In this document: positions 54,381 through 64,000 of the stretch, piece by piece
Layout: the number at the start of each line of letters is the position of its first letter
Position numbering within the stretch: the first letter of the stretch is position 1
Assembly: GCF_918797505.1 (NCBI RefSeq)
Contig: NC_092801.1
Coordinates: forward strand, 28,922,477-28,986,476
DNA length: 64,000 nt
Source: Bemisia tabaci
Lineage: Eukaryota > Arthropoda > Insecta > Hemiptera > Aleyrodidae
Reading direction: 5' to 3'
Translations under genes and position numbers: made by a program
The notes under the pieces: model-generated
What the model was told of the DNA's origin: nothing
What the model saw: the letters and a program-made list of their open reading frames with translations, nothing else
Databases searched by the model: none

Positions 54381-54930
54381 ATGGACCACTAGACAAGGTA
54401 CGAATTTCAGCATTCTGATACATGTTTCTCAATCAAAATTTCACGTAGAACACGATACGCACAGCGAAAATTACCAAAATCAACACCTGACGAAGATATT
54501 TAATGATTCTTGATGCGTGAATTCAAACCACCCGCTCTCAACTCATTGCTCTACGTGATTCTAATCGCGCGCTAAATGTTTATCATGACAGTCTCTGCGA
54601 TGTAAAAATCTTCAACTTCAATCTTGACACTTTGGCTCAGCTATAGCAAATTACCAATAGTTTGAACAACACACGGTGGAAAATGAACATTGCTCGATTG
54701 AGAAGCTTGCTGAAACCGTTGTAGTGCGCGATTTGACTCACGTAGAGCTTTGAGTTTCTTGTGAGCGGGCAGTTCAAATTCCTCGTAATCAGTGCGAAAT
54801 AAAAACGTTAATATCTTCGTTAGAAGTTGATTTCGGTAATTTTCATAGTGTGAATCGTGTTCTACGTGAAATTCTGGTTAAGAAACATGTATCAGATTGC
54901 TTAAATTCGTACCTTGTCTAGTGGTCCATT
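54381..54930. mobile_element. Foldback element Q, copy Q2 (complete)
   Basis: ATGGACCACTAGACAAGGTA to TACCTTGTCTAGTGGTCCAT. Arms of about 180 bp; CTACGTGATTC and GACTCACGTAGAG pair further in. Reference copy for Q1. Confidence 0.9.
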
Positions 54931-55754
54931 GTGAAAAATTGGAAGGGAACCTGTTAAACTTCAAAACTTTTATTGCTTGTCCCCCAATCACAACCGAAAA
55001 TATGCAAATTTATAGGAGATACATTATAATAAGTATTGATTGACAACTTCATGAATTTGGCAACCACAAACAAGTGTTTCATTAAGTGAATGGATCCAGT
55101 TTCTTCCGACTTTCAAAGAAACGATAAACCTTTTCGTTTGAGGGTTAAGCTCAGACGCAAATGAGATATCAAAGGCTTTGGCTGCTCCTCAGAGGTGAAG
55201 AAAAAAGTTTTAAATCTACCGGCTCAGTTTCTCGCTCACTCTTTTGCCCCGGCGTATTTTTAGGGTGAATTAATTATGTTTAATTAATCAATTAATTAAT
55301 CTCCCTTTCCCAAAGTTTAACTTCCCACAATTTTCCGATAGCGGTTGGAGGCTAAAGTTCTAACGACTGTTTTAAGAGCCTTTGCAAAGTAATAAAATGT
55401 AACATCAAATCCACGACCCCAACGAGAGAGCAGTCTTCGGTATTTAAAATCACATCAGTAATGTTTCAATATCTTGGATCCTGATGTTCGTGACGTTATT
55501 ATTGAATTCTTTCGTACATTTAAAAAAAATGAAAAAAAAGAAAGATGTGAAATGAGATTCCTGGATGGCTTGATGAAGTTTTCTGTTATATTTTGCGCTT
55601 TGGAGCTTTAAAATTCAATTTTCATTTATTTACAACTCACATTCTGTCCGAAGGAAGGGTGCATGTACGTAAAAAAACACGGAATAATAGTGACGCAGAA
55701 TATTCAGAAGAAAATTTAGGAGTCATTCGATTGAAATTATATTCTAACTACACG
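54931..55754. other. No gene seen
   Basis: TTAATTAATCAATTAATTAA near 55280-55299; otherwise AT-rich without repeat partners. Confidence 0.35.
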
Positions 55755-56004
55755 GCCGTGCTAAGGAAGAACATCGTATGAACATTTGAGAGTTGCCCAA
55801 TTTCCTTCCATCACATGTTTATTTTGTAGGAAAGTTGTGAAAATTTTGTTTCGAAAGTCTCAGGAGCTTTAGGCGACGTTACAAACAAAATTATCTGAAA
55901 AATTGGAGGAAAAATGTTCATAGTTTTCCAGGAAATTCGTGTTTTATCAAAGGGAATTTGGCAACGCCTGAAGGTTCATACGGCGTTCCTCCTTCTAACG
56001 GCAG
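55755..56004. mobile_element. Foldback MITE family J, copy J14
   Basis: GCCGTGCTAAGGAAGAACAT to TACGGCGTTCCTCCTTCTAA then CGGCAG. Confidence 0.86.
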
Positions 56005-56221
56005 AAATGATGATTAACTTTCTGTCGAAGAAAAGGCTTCGTTGCCTCTAACGTCACTGGCGCTTCGTAATTCCCATTCATTCTCACAACCCTAGACTAA
56101 GGAGCACACCCCTCCATTCCCACCTGTCTCTGGTTCCGTTCGGCAGAAATACGTCCAACTGGCCAATATGACTCCTGAAATTTCAGGTTGAAGACAGAAC
56201 ACCGGTCTCCGGGTACTTGAA

Positions 56222-56634
56222 CACTGAAAAAAAATTCTCGGCGTTTTTACCAAGGTCCGTTGGTACCTTTACCATCTCACTTTTTTACCAATTATTGGTA
56301 ATTTTACCAAGACAGACTGGTAAGCTTACCCAAAAACCGGTATTTTTACTGTTTTTTCCAGGTAAGAATACCACTTTTATTGGTAATCAATTCCCGGTAA
56401 CTTTGCCATTTTATCTCGGTAATTTTACCACAGTCAATAAAAAATATTGGCGTTTTTACCAAGGTCCAGTAAAATTACCGAGAAAGTTCAATAATTTTAC
56501 AGAGATATCTCGGTAAAATTACCATATCTATAAATGGTAATTTTACTAAGAAAAAACTGGGGTCAAATAGAACCCTGAATTCTTGGTAATTTTACTCTTT
56601 TCTTAGTAAATACACCGAGATTTTTTTTTCAGTG
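56222..56634 (-). mobile_element. MITE family A, copy A3
   Basis: CACTGAAAAAAAATTCTCGG to GAGATTTTTTTTTCAGTG, in the opposite orientation to A1 and A2. Its right quarter starts the 474-bp tandem duplication. Confidence 0.9.
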
Positions 56635-57468
56635 CAGTTGGCAAGTTTTATTTTTGTTTGATTCAATCAGACAGAAACGTCTCGTTCTACACGAGGGAAC
56701 AAATGAATCAGTTCTTTTCAAAAGGGGACAGGTCCGTTCCTTGATGAGTCTTAGGTAGCAACTCGAGGCTCATGCAAAAATGGACTTGTTCCCTTTTGAA
56801 GATATCTTAAGAACCTTTCTCGCGATTACGTTGGAAATCTGATTATTTTTCCGTGATTAAGGTGGACTGGCGGTTAATCAGCACAGGGACTCTAATCAGA
56901 ACCGAAAGCTGTCGTTATCTATTGGGGAAAACAGCAAATATCTCCTTGGCGTTTTTAACGGGGATCAGTAAAATTACCGAGAAAGTCAATAATTACCATA
57001 TCTATAAATGGTAATTTTACTAAGAAAAAACTGGGGTCAAATAGAACCCTGAATTCTTGGTAATTTTACTCTTTTCTTAGTAAATACACCGAGATTTTTT
57101 TTTCAGTGCAGTTGGCAAGTTTTATTTTTGTTTGATTCAATCAGACAGAAACGTCTCGTTCTACACGAGGGAACAAATGAATCAGTTCTTTTCAAAAGGG
57201 GACAGGTCCGTTCCTTGATGAGTCTTAGGTAGCAACTCGAGGCTCATGCAAAAATGGACTTGTTCCCTTTTGAAGATATCTTAAGAACCTTTCTCGCGAT
57301 TACGTTGGAAATCTGATTATTTTTCCGTGATTAAGGTGGACTGGCGGTTAATCAGCACAGGGACTCTAATCAGAACCGAAAGCTGTCGTTATCTATTGGG
57401 GAAAACAGCAAATATCTCCTTGGCGTTTTTAACGGGGATCAGTAAAATTACCGAGAAAGTCAATAATT
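56521..57468 (+). repeat. Near-identical 474-bp tandem duplication
   Basis: ACCATATCTATAAATGG at 56521 recurs at 56995, and everything up to 57468 repeats what precedes it with no difference I can find. Each unit is the tail of an A element (about 114 bp) plus about 360 bp of other sequence (AGACAGAAACGTCTCGTTCT and more). Either very recent or an assembly artefact. Confidence 0.95.
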
Positions 57469-57587
57469 ACCAATTCCATAAATGGCAATTTTACCGAGAA
57501 AAAACCGGGATCAAATAGAACCCTGAATTCTTGGTAATTTTACCCTTTTCTTAGTAAATACACCGAGATTTTTTTTTTTTTTCAGTG
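57469..57587 (-). mobile_element. Family A tail fragment
   Basis: A third A tail ending TTTTTTTTTTTTTTCAGTG. It differs from the two duplicated tails (ATTCCATAAATGGCAATTTT), so it is a separate, older remnant. Confidence 0.8.
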
Positions 57588-58223
57588 AACGCTTTCCAAG
57601 TTTCTTTCCAGCGTGACTGTCACGCAATGATAAGTGCCGCCACTCACGCTGAGTCTTGATTATTTGGGCGTATTTCTATCAAACGGAACTATGTGCATCA
57701 TGACGTGAGCCCTGTTACGCACGTATTCTTATGGGTCCCAGGGCTCATGTCTTAATGCACATAGTTTTGTTTGGCAGATACGTCCATTTGGGGTGCGGGG
57801 CGGGTGAGCGCAACACGTTGTTCTGCATGCGACGAGCTTGTTGTTTGCATTTAAATTGAAGCGGCGGAAAGCGAAACGAAAAGTGCAGTCGAATGACAAA
57901 ATACTTAATGCTCCCGCCAATCTTCCGATCCCATGCCCACCCGCTTCCGCTTGTCGCTGACACTTTTATCAGCCCGTCTAGTCGTAAATTCCGCCCTGAG
58001 CCCCCGCCGCCGACGCTGCAACAACCATCGTGCGATCCGAACCTCGATTTCCGCCGTTCATAGTCAACGATCCGGTTTTTTGTCAAAGCTCGTCCTGTGT
58101 GAAGATCACTACTTTTTGCAGAGAACAGATCTTCCATCGCGCGTACGCTGGATAAGTTTGAATCGAGGTGGATATCTAGCTTCAGTTTCGTGTATTCTGA
58201 GTGTAAATGTTATCGATGACAAA
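57588..58223. other. No gene recognised; one strong hairpin
   Basis: 57669-57783 pairs CGTATTTCTATCAAACGGAA with AGTTTTGTTTGGCAGATACG and ACTATGTGCATC with TAATGCACATAGT. The inner TGAGCCCT/AGGGCTCA is the same stem as in minisatellite R. The GC-rich 57790-58060 shows no defensible exon. Confidence 0.55.
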
Positions 58224-58459
58224 CTGCCGTGCTAGGGAAAAACGCCGTATGGAGCTTTCAAGCGTTGCCAAATTCCCTCAGATAAAATACAAATTTTCAA
58301 CGAAATTGTTCGATATTTTTCTTCAATTTTTTCAGACAATTTTGTACGCAGTTTAATTTAAAACATCTGAAAATTTCGAGGGAAAGTATGCGTAACAAAA
58401 CTCAAAAATACATGTTCTATTCGGAGAAATTAGTCAGGCATTCTTCGTTAGCACGCCAG
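58224..58459. mobile_element. Foldback MITE family J, copy J15
   Basis: CTGCCGTGCTAGGGAAAAAC to CATTCTTCGTTAGCACGCCAG. The right terminal repeat lacks part of the CATACGGCG word. Confidence 0.82.
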
Positions 58460-59692
58460 AGAAGTGCAAAGCCACGTACCAGACGTACCTCCGTTTACGA
58501 TGTTATAGACCTCGTGTCATGCTACATTTAGATGTATTTAGGGTGTGCGCGTGGTGAGCTGGATAAGAAACGATGTAAAAGTGGAGAAAGTTCCTTTTGA
58601 GAAAATGGAAAAGCAGAATTTGACATTAAATCAAAAGGAACTGAGCGCTAGCTCGTGAGCCGTGGACATGTGATAAGAGCGTTGTGGACAGGGTTCATTT
58701 CGAAATCTTGCAACGGAGTTACGCTACTTTGTCCCAAAAATACGATATCAATGGTTGAAATTAGCAACTGTGTAACTCTATTGATAAGTTTCAAAATTTC
58801 CGATCTTTTTCGACACAACGCCAAGCGCGTAACTCAAGAAGAGGCGAATGGGGCGAAGGTCGTTGCTGTGGGCTTAAAAAGCGCCTGCATTGCATACTAT
58901 ATGCAATTTGGGCGACTCCAGAGCATAAATAGTTGCTTTTCAGTATAACCGCATTGTATAGCTACACGAGTGCGCATCCCTTGCATTGTAGATGTGACTA
59001 TTGTGCAGCATTAATCATTTTCTTTACTTCATCGTCAAGAAGAAGAAAGATTGGAAGAATTTTAAACGGCTATTAGCGTGATTAAATATTCAGGGGTATG
59101 GGAATAGCTGTTGAAATCGCTAAAATGAATGTGTCCGTTCTCTTTTTGTTGAAAAGAGTTAAACCATTTTTTAAGTAAGAATTACTTTCATTCGGGATCA
59201 AAGAGGACATTTTAGCATAAAAAAGACCGAATGAATATGAATAAGCGATGCATGTCCCTATTCATTCCAGTTCATTTGTTCTGAAGTTTTTGAATAGAGT
59301 AACGCGTTATTATGATTACCGCTTTGAAATTTACGTCGAGTCTCTGTGAATTAGCGCTCGTTCAAGCAGACCGATCAATTATGTTTAATGTGTCAAATCA
59401 CGTAGTTGGACTTTGTAAATGCTGCAAAGGGACGGTAGTTAAATCAATTCGCACTTAATAAGATTACAAGTGTCACGCTCATTAGAAATACCCATTAATA
59501 AAACATTGACCCGTTTCCGAGGTTCGAATAAATGGTGCTGCACTTGTGTTCTAATGTTAGTGTTTTAGAGGTGCCAAGTTGGTTGAACTCGACTGAAACC
59601 AGTAAACCGGGTCAATCTAGCCTTGAATTTTTTAGCCTGATAGGCCAGTTGCAGGAGTTCCGGCACCGAATGTGGAGACAAATGTGATTATC
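58460..59692. other. No gene recognised
   Basis: The 97-codon frame at 58655-58948 has no recognisable family and no codon-use signal I can judge. No repeats noted. Confidence 0.35.
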
Positions 59693-59805
59693 GAATTTAT
59701 TAGACATAGCCATAGACAAAAAAGACATAAGGACCATGGAGCGATCCTATTCGTTGAACCATGTCATTTTCATAGACTATGAGGAAAGTGATAGACTAAT
59801 TGCAG
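59693..59805. mobile_element. Family T left-half fragment, T5
   Basis: GTGATTATCGAATTTATTAG, ATAGACAAAAAAGACATAAG and GGAGCGATCCTATTCGTTGA. The right half is absent. Confidence 0.75.
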
Positions 59806-60005
59806 TAATTGGACCAAGTCAACATAGTAGTTTCCTCAAACCTTCGTCTTCAATGAAAAGTGCATAGTCTGTTCGTCATTCAGAAAAGATGCGTCGATTT
59901 TATTTGCTCTCACAATTCAATCAATGAAACATGTACTTATACTCCGACGCCTTATTTCAAGTAAAAATTGTTAGTAAAAAGCACAATTTTGCATTTGAAC
60001 CGAGA

Positions 60006-61644
60006 AAAGGACCCTACAACAAAACGGCCAAATCGGCCTAAACACGGAATCGTACGATTTTCTCAGGAATGATAGAGGGTCTTCCCAGACACTCAAAACT
60101 GGTCATATTTTTTGCCTAACCCCCAGGGAAAAGGGGGGAGAGGGGGTCAAAGTCAAAACCTTTAAATTAGCATAACTTCTCAACGGTTTGTCGTAGAAAG
60201 ATGATCTTGGTGTCAAAATTTCCAGAAAAATGAGAGCTTTCAGAATATAGGTATGAAATTAATTAAATTTTAAAATTTGACCCACTTTTGGGGCATTTTA
60301 CAAGGTCCCCCTTTCGTAAATTTTCGTTTTTTGAGATTTTCGGTTGTTCGGTTCGCACGGATCAAAACAAAAACAATTTCAAATAAAAGTAGAGCGTTTA
60401 AGCTTTAAAACAAGCCCAAGATGATCTTGGGGAAACGATTAGAAGCGGAGTTATGAGTCTTCAAAGTTGACGTGGCGCGCGGGAACCTTGTATGTTCCGA
60501 GTCTCAAGGTCACCTGCGCGCCCCGGATTGCCTACAGGTTGCAAGTTTTTGTGTTTTTATGCTTCTGTAGGTCATTTTTAATGTAAATCATTCAATGAAG
60601 ATAGTTTAATCAGAATTTTTTTATTTTACACAATGGGCCTTCGGCGAGGTACACAACATTAACGTCAAAAAAATTTAACTGCGTTTCAAATAGCCCCCTC
60701 AAGAATAACTGAGACTTGTTTTGAAGCTCAAAGCTCGTCTGCTTCTACGAGAAACTATTTGGCTTTACCAAGTGAGTTCCGTCAAGCGCTGTAGCTTATA
60801 GCTCAATTAAAAAAATTTAAAATTAGGGGTACCCCAAAATTTGGCATCAATGGGTTATAATTTCTAAATGGTTCAGTTCTGTATGGAGCATATGTATATT
60901 TGAACTGAGGGTCCATGGTTTCCTCTAAATTATAAGAGCAGAATCATCATCGTCAGCAAATGTTTAATGAGGTATGATGGACATAATGGTTGATACTCTA
61001 AGCCCCCCTCTCGCTCCTCCCGTAAAATTAAAAAATTTCGATTATTCTATCTTCATTGAATGATTTACATTAAGAATGACCTACAGAAGCATAAAAACAC
61101 AAAAATTTGCAACCTGCAGGCAATCCGGGGCGCGCAGGTGACCTTGAGACACGGAACATACAAGGTTCCCGCGCGCCGCGTCAACTTTGAAGACTCATAA
61201 CTCCGCTTCTAATCGTTTCCCCAAGATCATCTTGGGCTTGTTTTAAAGCCTAAACGCTCTACTTTTATTTGAAATTGTTTTTGTTTTGATCCGTGCGAAC
61301 CGAACAACCGAAAATCTCAAAAAACGAAAATTTACGAAAGGGGGACCTTGTAAAATGCCCCAAAAGTGGGTCAAATTTTAAAATTTATTTAATTTCATAC
61401 CTATATTCTGAAAGCTCTCATTTTTCTGGAAATTTTGACACCAAGATCATCTTTCTATGACAAACCGTTGAGAAGTTATGCTAATTTAAAGGTTTTGACT
61501 TTGACCCCCTCTCCCCCTTTTCCCTGGGGGTTAGGCAAAAAATATGACCAGTTTTGAGTGTCTGGGAAGACCCTCTATCATTCCTGAGAAAATCGTACGA
61601 TTCCGTGTTTAGGCCGATTTGGCCGTTTTGTTGTAGGGTCCTTT
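60006..61644. mobile_element. Giant foldback element O
   Basis: The arms 60006-60605 and 61039-61644 are about 600-bp inverted copies with only scattered differences. Outer ends are AAAGGACCCTACAACAAAAC and GTTTTGTTGTAGGGTCCTTT. Inner stretches such as CAAGCCCAAGATGATCTTGG recur in both. The 430-bp loop has GTACACAACATTAACG and GTTTAATGAGGTATGATGG but no gene. No TA duplication at the ends, unlike L and P. Confidence 0.94.
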
Positions 61645-62615
61645 AATGATTTGCTAAGTAAATTGTCCATACTGCATATGCTCCACATTCTTTTTTTTTT
61701 TTTTTTTGATTTCTCATATTATTTCTTCTTCTCATTTTCTTATGCTTGTATTTGTATCCTACTGCATTAATGACTGTGTCTTTTTCCACTTAAGTGTCCT
61801 CTTTCAGTGTTTTTCTCTGTAACATATTCCTTCCCTTCTCTTGTTTCAATTTGTTTGTTTTTACATTTTTAATAAAATTGATTTTCACATAATAATTTAG
61901 GAAATGATAATCGCCGTTCGGAAAAACAAATAAGTCCCTTTTATCGCTTAATGGAACATTTCTGAATCATTTGTCTAGTTTTCAGAAAGAATTGTCTATT
62001 TTAATAATAGGAGTGTACAATTAATTGTGATTAAATATACAAACAGGTTCAAGATTTTCAAAACTCATAAACTGCATCGATCTTTTCTCCATTAAATTAC
62101 CATCGTGCAGCCGAACAACGACTTTTATCAAGTCTAACGTGACCAAACACTATCGGTGGAGATACACCCCAACAAATCTTCGTGCTTTTAAAATGCGTAA
62201 ACCGTAACATGTTATTTTGCGTAAATAGTGACCAAAATAAAAACTATCGTTCAAAATTCATTAGATTAAATAATAAGTACTCATTAATTTAAAAAGAAAA
62301 AAAATGACAAAAACCTGATTAAGATGCGTTATTCCTTGCTTTAGGTAACGCTCCTAACTTCAGCTTCTGCCGAAAATTGAAGAAAACTATCGTTCAAGCG
62401 AAATAAATGAAATTTTTAAAATAAATTATGAGCACGTAATTTTCGTGCTGTCTTGACATATGTATTTTGAAGAAAAATCTCTCCGTGAATAGGTAAAATA
62501 CATGCACATTCACACAAAAATCCTCTGATGAGATTATATATTTATAAAAGAAAAATATTTTAAGCTCGTTTTTCTTTGGAGACTTCTTTCCTGACGAAAT
62601 CACAATATCGCAACC
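61645..62615. other. AT-rich intron-like sequence, no gene
   Basis: T-run at 61691-61708 and long AT-rich tracts. No exon or repeat partner recognised. Confidence 0.45.
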
Positions 62616-62998
62616 CAGCTTTGTTAAAAAGCACCCATAAATAAATTTATAAAATAATAACAACATTATTTATCAATTTTTGTAGATATAAATTAACATT
62701 GTAATAAGGATAAAAGAATCTAAAAATAGCCGAGCATCCTATAAAACAACACGCATTTGTAAAGTGAGCGAGATGAGGCTCAGTGTTGGATGTGTTTGGG
62801 GTGTTTGAGGCAGCTTTGTTAAGCACCTATAAATAAATGTCTAAAATAACAACAACATTATTTATCAATTATTTTAGATATAAATTAACATTGTAATAAG
62901 GATAAAAGAATCTAAAAATAGCCAAGCATCCTTTACAACAACACGAATCTGTAAAGTGAGCGAGATAAGGCTCAGTGTCGGATGTGTTTGAGGGTGGC
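62616..62998 (+). repeat. 195-bp tandem duplication upstream of the nAChR exon
   Basis: GCTTTGTTAA at 62618 and at 62813 open two units that share ACAACATTATTTATCAATT and GATATAAATTAACATTGTAA, then AAAGTGAGCGAGAT and GGCTCAGTGT. About 90% alike. The second unit ends about 28 bp before the splice acceptor. Confidence 0.92.
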
Positions 62999-63009
62999 CG
63001 TGTGTTACT

Positions 63010-63026
63010 GAGCCCGTGTTTTTCAG
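63010..63026 (+). other. Splice acceptor of the nAChR exon
   Basis: GTGTTTTTCAG ends at 63026, preceded by a TGTTACTGAG word that could supply a branch point. The tract is short. AG at this position keeps the receptor frame. Confidence 0.85.
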
Positions 63027-63207
63027 TGCTGACGGGAACTTCGAGGTGACCCTGGCGACGAAAGCGACCATTTATAACCAGGGCCTCGTCGAGTGGAAGC
63101 CGCCGGCGATTTACAAGTCCTCATGCGAGATAGACGTCGAGTATTTCCCGTTCGACGAGCAAACCTGTGTCCTCAAGTTCGGCAGCTGGACCTATGACGG
63201 ATTTATG
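63027..63207 (+). CDS. Nicotinic acetylcholine receptor alpha-type subunit, one internal exon
   Basis: The 181-bp exon carries one leading base of a split codon and then 60 whole codons, from ADGNFEVTL to SWTYDGFM. In insect nAChR subunits this block follows the loop A motif (usually LYNN) and forms the outer face of the extracellular ligand-binding domain. Residues 22-32 include [11 protein letters not shown], the loop E region. C33 and C47, with [15 protein letters not shown] between them, are the Cys-loop that defines the pentameric ligand-gated channel family. GSWTYDG at 52-58 is loop B, whose Trp contacts the agonist. The sequence is closest to insect alpha1/alpha2/alpha3-type subunits; I cannot choose among them from 60 residues. 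The upstream AG and downstream ATG|GTAGGT are good splice sites. The rest of the gene (signal peptide, loops D and A, loop C with its vicinal cysteines, four membrane segments) is outside the window or unseen. The last residue, Met, is often Lys or Gln in relatives. Confidence 0.95.
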
Positions 63208-63216
63208 GTAGGTAGA
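63208..63216 (+). other. Splice donor of the nAChR exon
   Basis: ATG|GTAGGTAGA. After the GFM codon the reading frame would continue at phase 0 in the next exon, where relatives read VDLRH. Confidence 0.85.
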
Positions 63217-63351
63217 GCCATCCCCGGGTTGGAAGCAAGGCTGTCGCATTGCAGGCAGACACCTCGATTCAGTCTCACCGATGAAGCAACTTCAAGTACT
63301 CACGAATGAAACGAGGAACCAAGATTTAATTTCGTAGATTTGCAGCACTGC

Positions 63352-63850
63352 AGCCTGATTGTTAAGATTTCGTGTTTGTTGGGTAGACATAGATGACATA
63401 GGTTAATAGGCGGAGCGTGATTGGTCGGCTATGTCTTATCGCTGCTTTACCGTACACTGAAACAAATAATATGCTGGTTTAGCATCTAGGATGTCAATAA
63501 TGTGTCTAGTGATCCCAAGATGCTGCCTTTACTGCCACCGCAGTTAACTTTACATCCTGCGAATGCAAATTCAATTGCAAGGGCAATCAAGGCAGCATCA
63601 TAGGATCACCAGACACATTTTTGACATCCTAGGTGCTGAAACAGCATACCAGTTTTCTCAGTGTACCTTTGTCAGGTGGAATGGACGACATACTGTCGAA
63701 CACTTAACAGGTGCCTTTAGCTTGTCGTGAATTCCACCCGACCTGGGCACGACGAAGCGGCGATAAGACATAGTCGACCAATTATGCTCCGCATTTTAAC
63801 CTATGTCATTTATGTCTACCTGACAAACACAAAATTTCAACAGTCAGGCT
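63352..63850. mobile_element. Foldback element EE interrupted by CC
   Basis: CAGCCTGATTGTTAAGATTT to AAATTTCAACAGTCAGGCTG. Arms continue through GGTAGACATAGATGACATAG and CTATGTCATTTATGTCTACC, then CGATAAGACATAG. It lies about 145 bp into the intron after the exon. Confidence 0.88.
63455..63663. mobile_element. CACTG-ended MITE family CC, nested in EE
   Basis: CACTGAAACAAATAATATGC to GCATACCAGTTTTCTCAGTG, TA on both sides (63453-63454 and 63664-63665). Arms pair through AGCATCTAGGATGTCAATAA and TTTTGACATCCTAGGTGCT. Single copy here. Confidence 0.9.
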
Positions 63851-64000
63851 GGTGTCCTTTTAAGGGAAATTATTCTAAATGGAAATCAAGCGGGAATAAT
63901 CTAATACGTCCGCATTAGAGAAGCGCTTAGCTGTATTCTAAGTAGTGTTTTTAAGTTCCACAAAAGAGACGACACCGTTGGAATGAAAGAACTCGCCCAA

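Noticed and set aside
58655..58948. 97-codon plus-strand frame as a small protein gene
   Set aside because: No family resemblance, no obvious start context and no splice evidence; length is within chance for the window.

Overview
The window looks like a repeat-packed piece of an insect nuclear genome. The only host-gene sequence I can defend is one exon near the right edge (63027-63207, plus strand). It encodes 60 residues of the extracellular ligand-binding domain of a nicotinic acetylcholine receptor alpha-type subunit, with the Cys-loop and the GSWTYDG loop B motif, flanked by good AG acceptor and GT donor sites. The exon protein matches insect nAChR subunits. The AT-rich DNA, the TA-flanked miniature inverted-repeat elements (MITEs) and the mariner and LINE remnants fit an insect, possibly a hemipteran, but I cannot prove the order or species. 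No exon encoding the preceding part of the receptor is visible, so the 63 kb to the left is either one very large intron or intron plus intergenic DNA.

The rest is a dense stack of non-autonomous elements, most of them palindromic (foldback). About 25 repeat families were recognised by comparing copies inside the window and are given letters here. Family J (TIR CTGCCGTGCTAAGG, about 250 bp) is commonest, with about 16 loci. Families A, B, C, D, CC and DD share CACTG...CAGTG ends, mostly with 2-bp (often TA) target duplications, and E has similar ends, yet they have unrelated interiors. F, H, I, K, Q, T, U, V, AA, BB, EE and HH are further foldback families. Three very large hairpins stand out: G (8905-10542), L (27855-29037) and O (60006-61644), each with arms of about 570-690 bp. 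P (15564-16572) is a mariner-type hairpin whose loop carries the start of a transposase gene.

Layout: 1-5.4 kb holds A1, J1, I1 with H1 nested, F1 and DD. 5.4-13.5 kb holds J16, U1, I2, J2 (H2 nested), J3 (G and H3 nested), B1, U2, E1 and J4. 13.6-17.1 kb has a pyrimidine tract, a roughly 270-bp diverged tandem repeat, Q1 with P nested, and V1. 17.6-24.7 kb has A2, BB, K3, J5 (B2 nested), U3, U4, F2, B3, C1 and D1. 25.8-31.2 kb has AA, HH, a 600-bp TTC tract, and composite M with a J concatemer that contains L and K1. 31.8-36.3 kb has K4, T1 and a 109-bp minisatellite split by the 1.93-kb element S. 37-47 kb has B4, D2, T2 (B5 nested), V2, E2, K2, J9, T3, X1, and T4 with a LINE tail and a six-copy 130-bp array. 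47-64 kb has U5, C2, J10-J15, X2, Q2, A3 with a 474-bp tandem duplication, O, a 195-bp duplication abutting the nAChR exon, and the exon itself followed by EE with CC nested.

Annotation is by eye. Element boundaries are usually good to a few bases where terminal repeats are clear and to tens of bases otherwise. Apart from the exon, the mariner fragment and the LINE tail, I see no protein-coding sequence I would defend; the other open frames are short and lie in repeats or low-complexity tracts.
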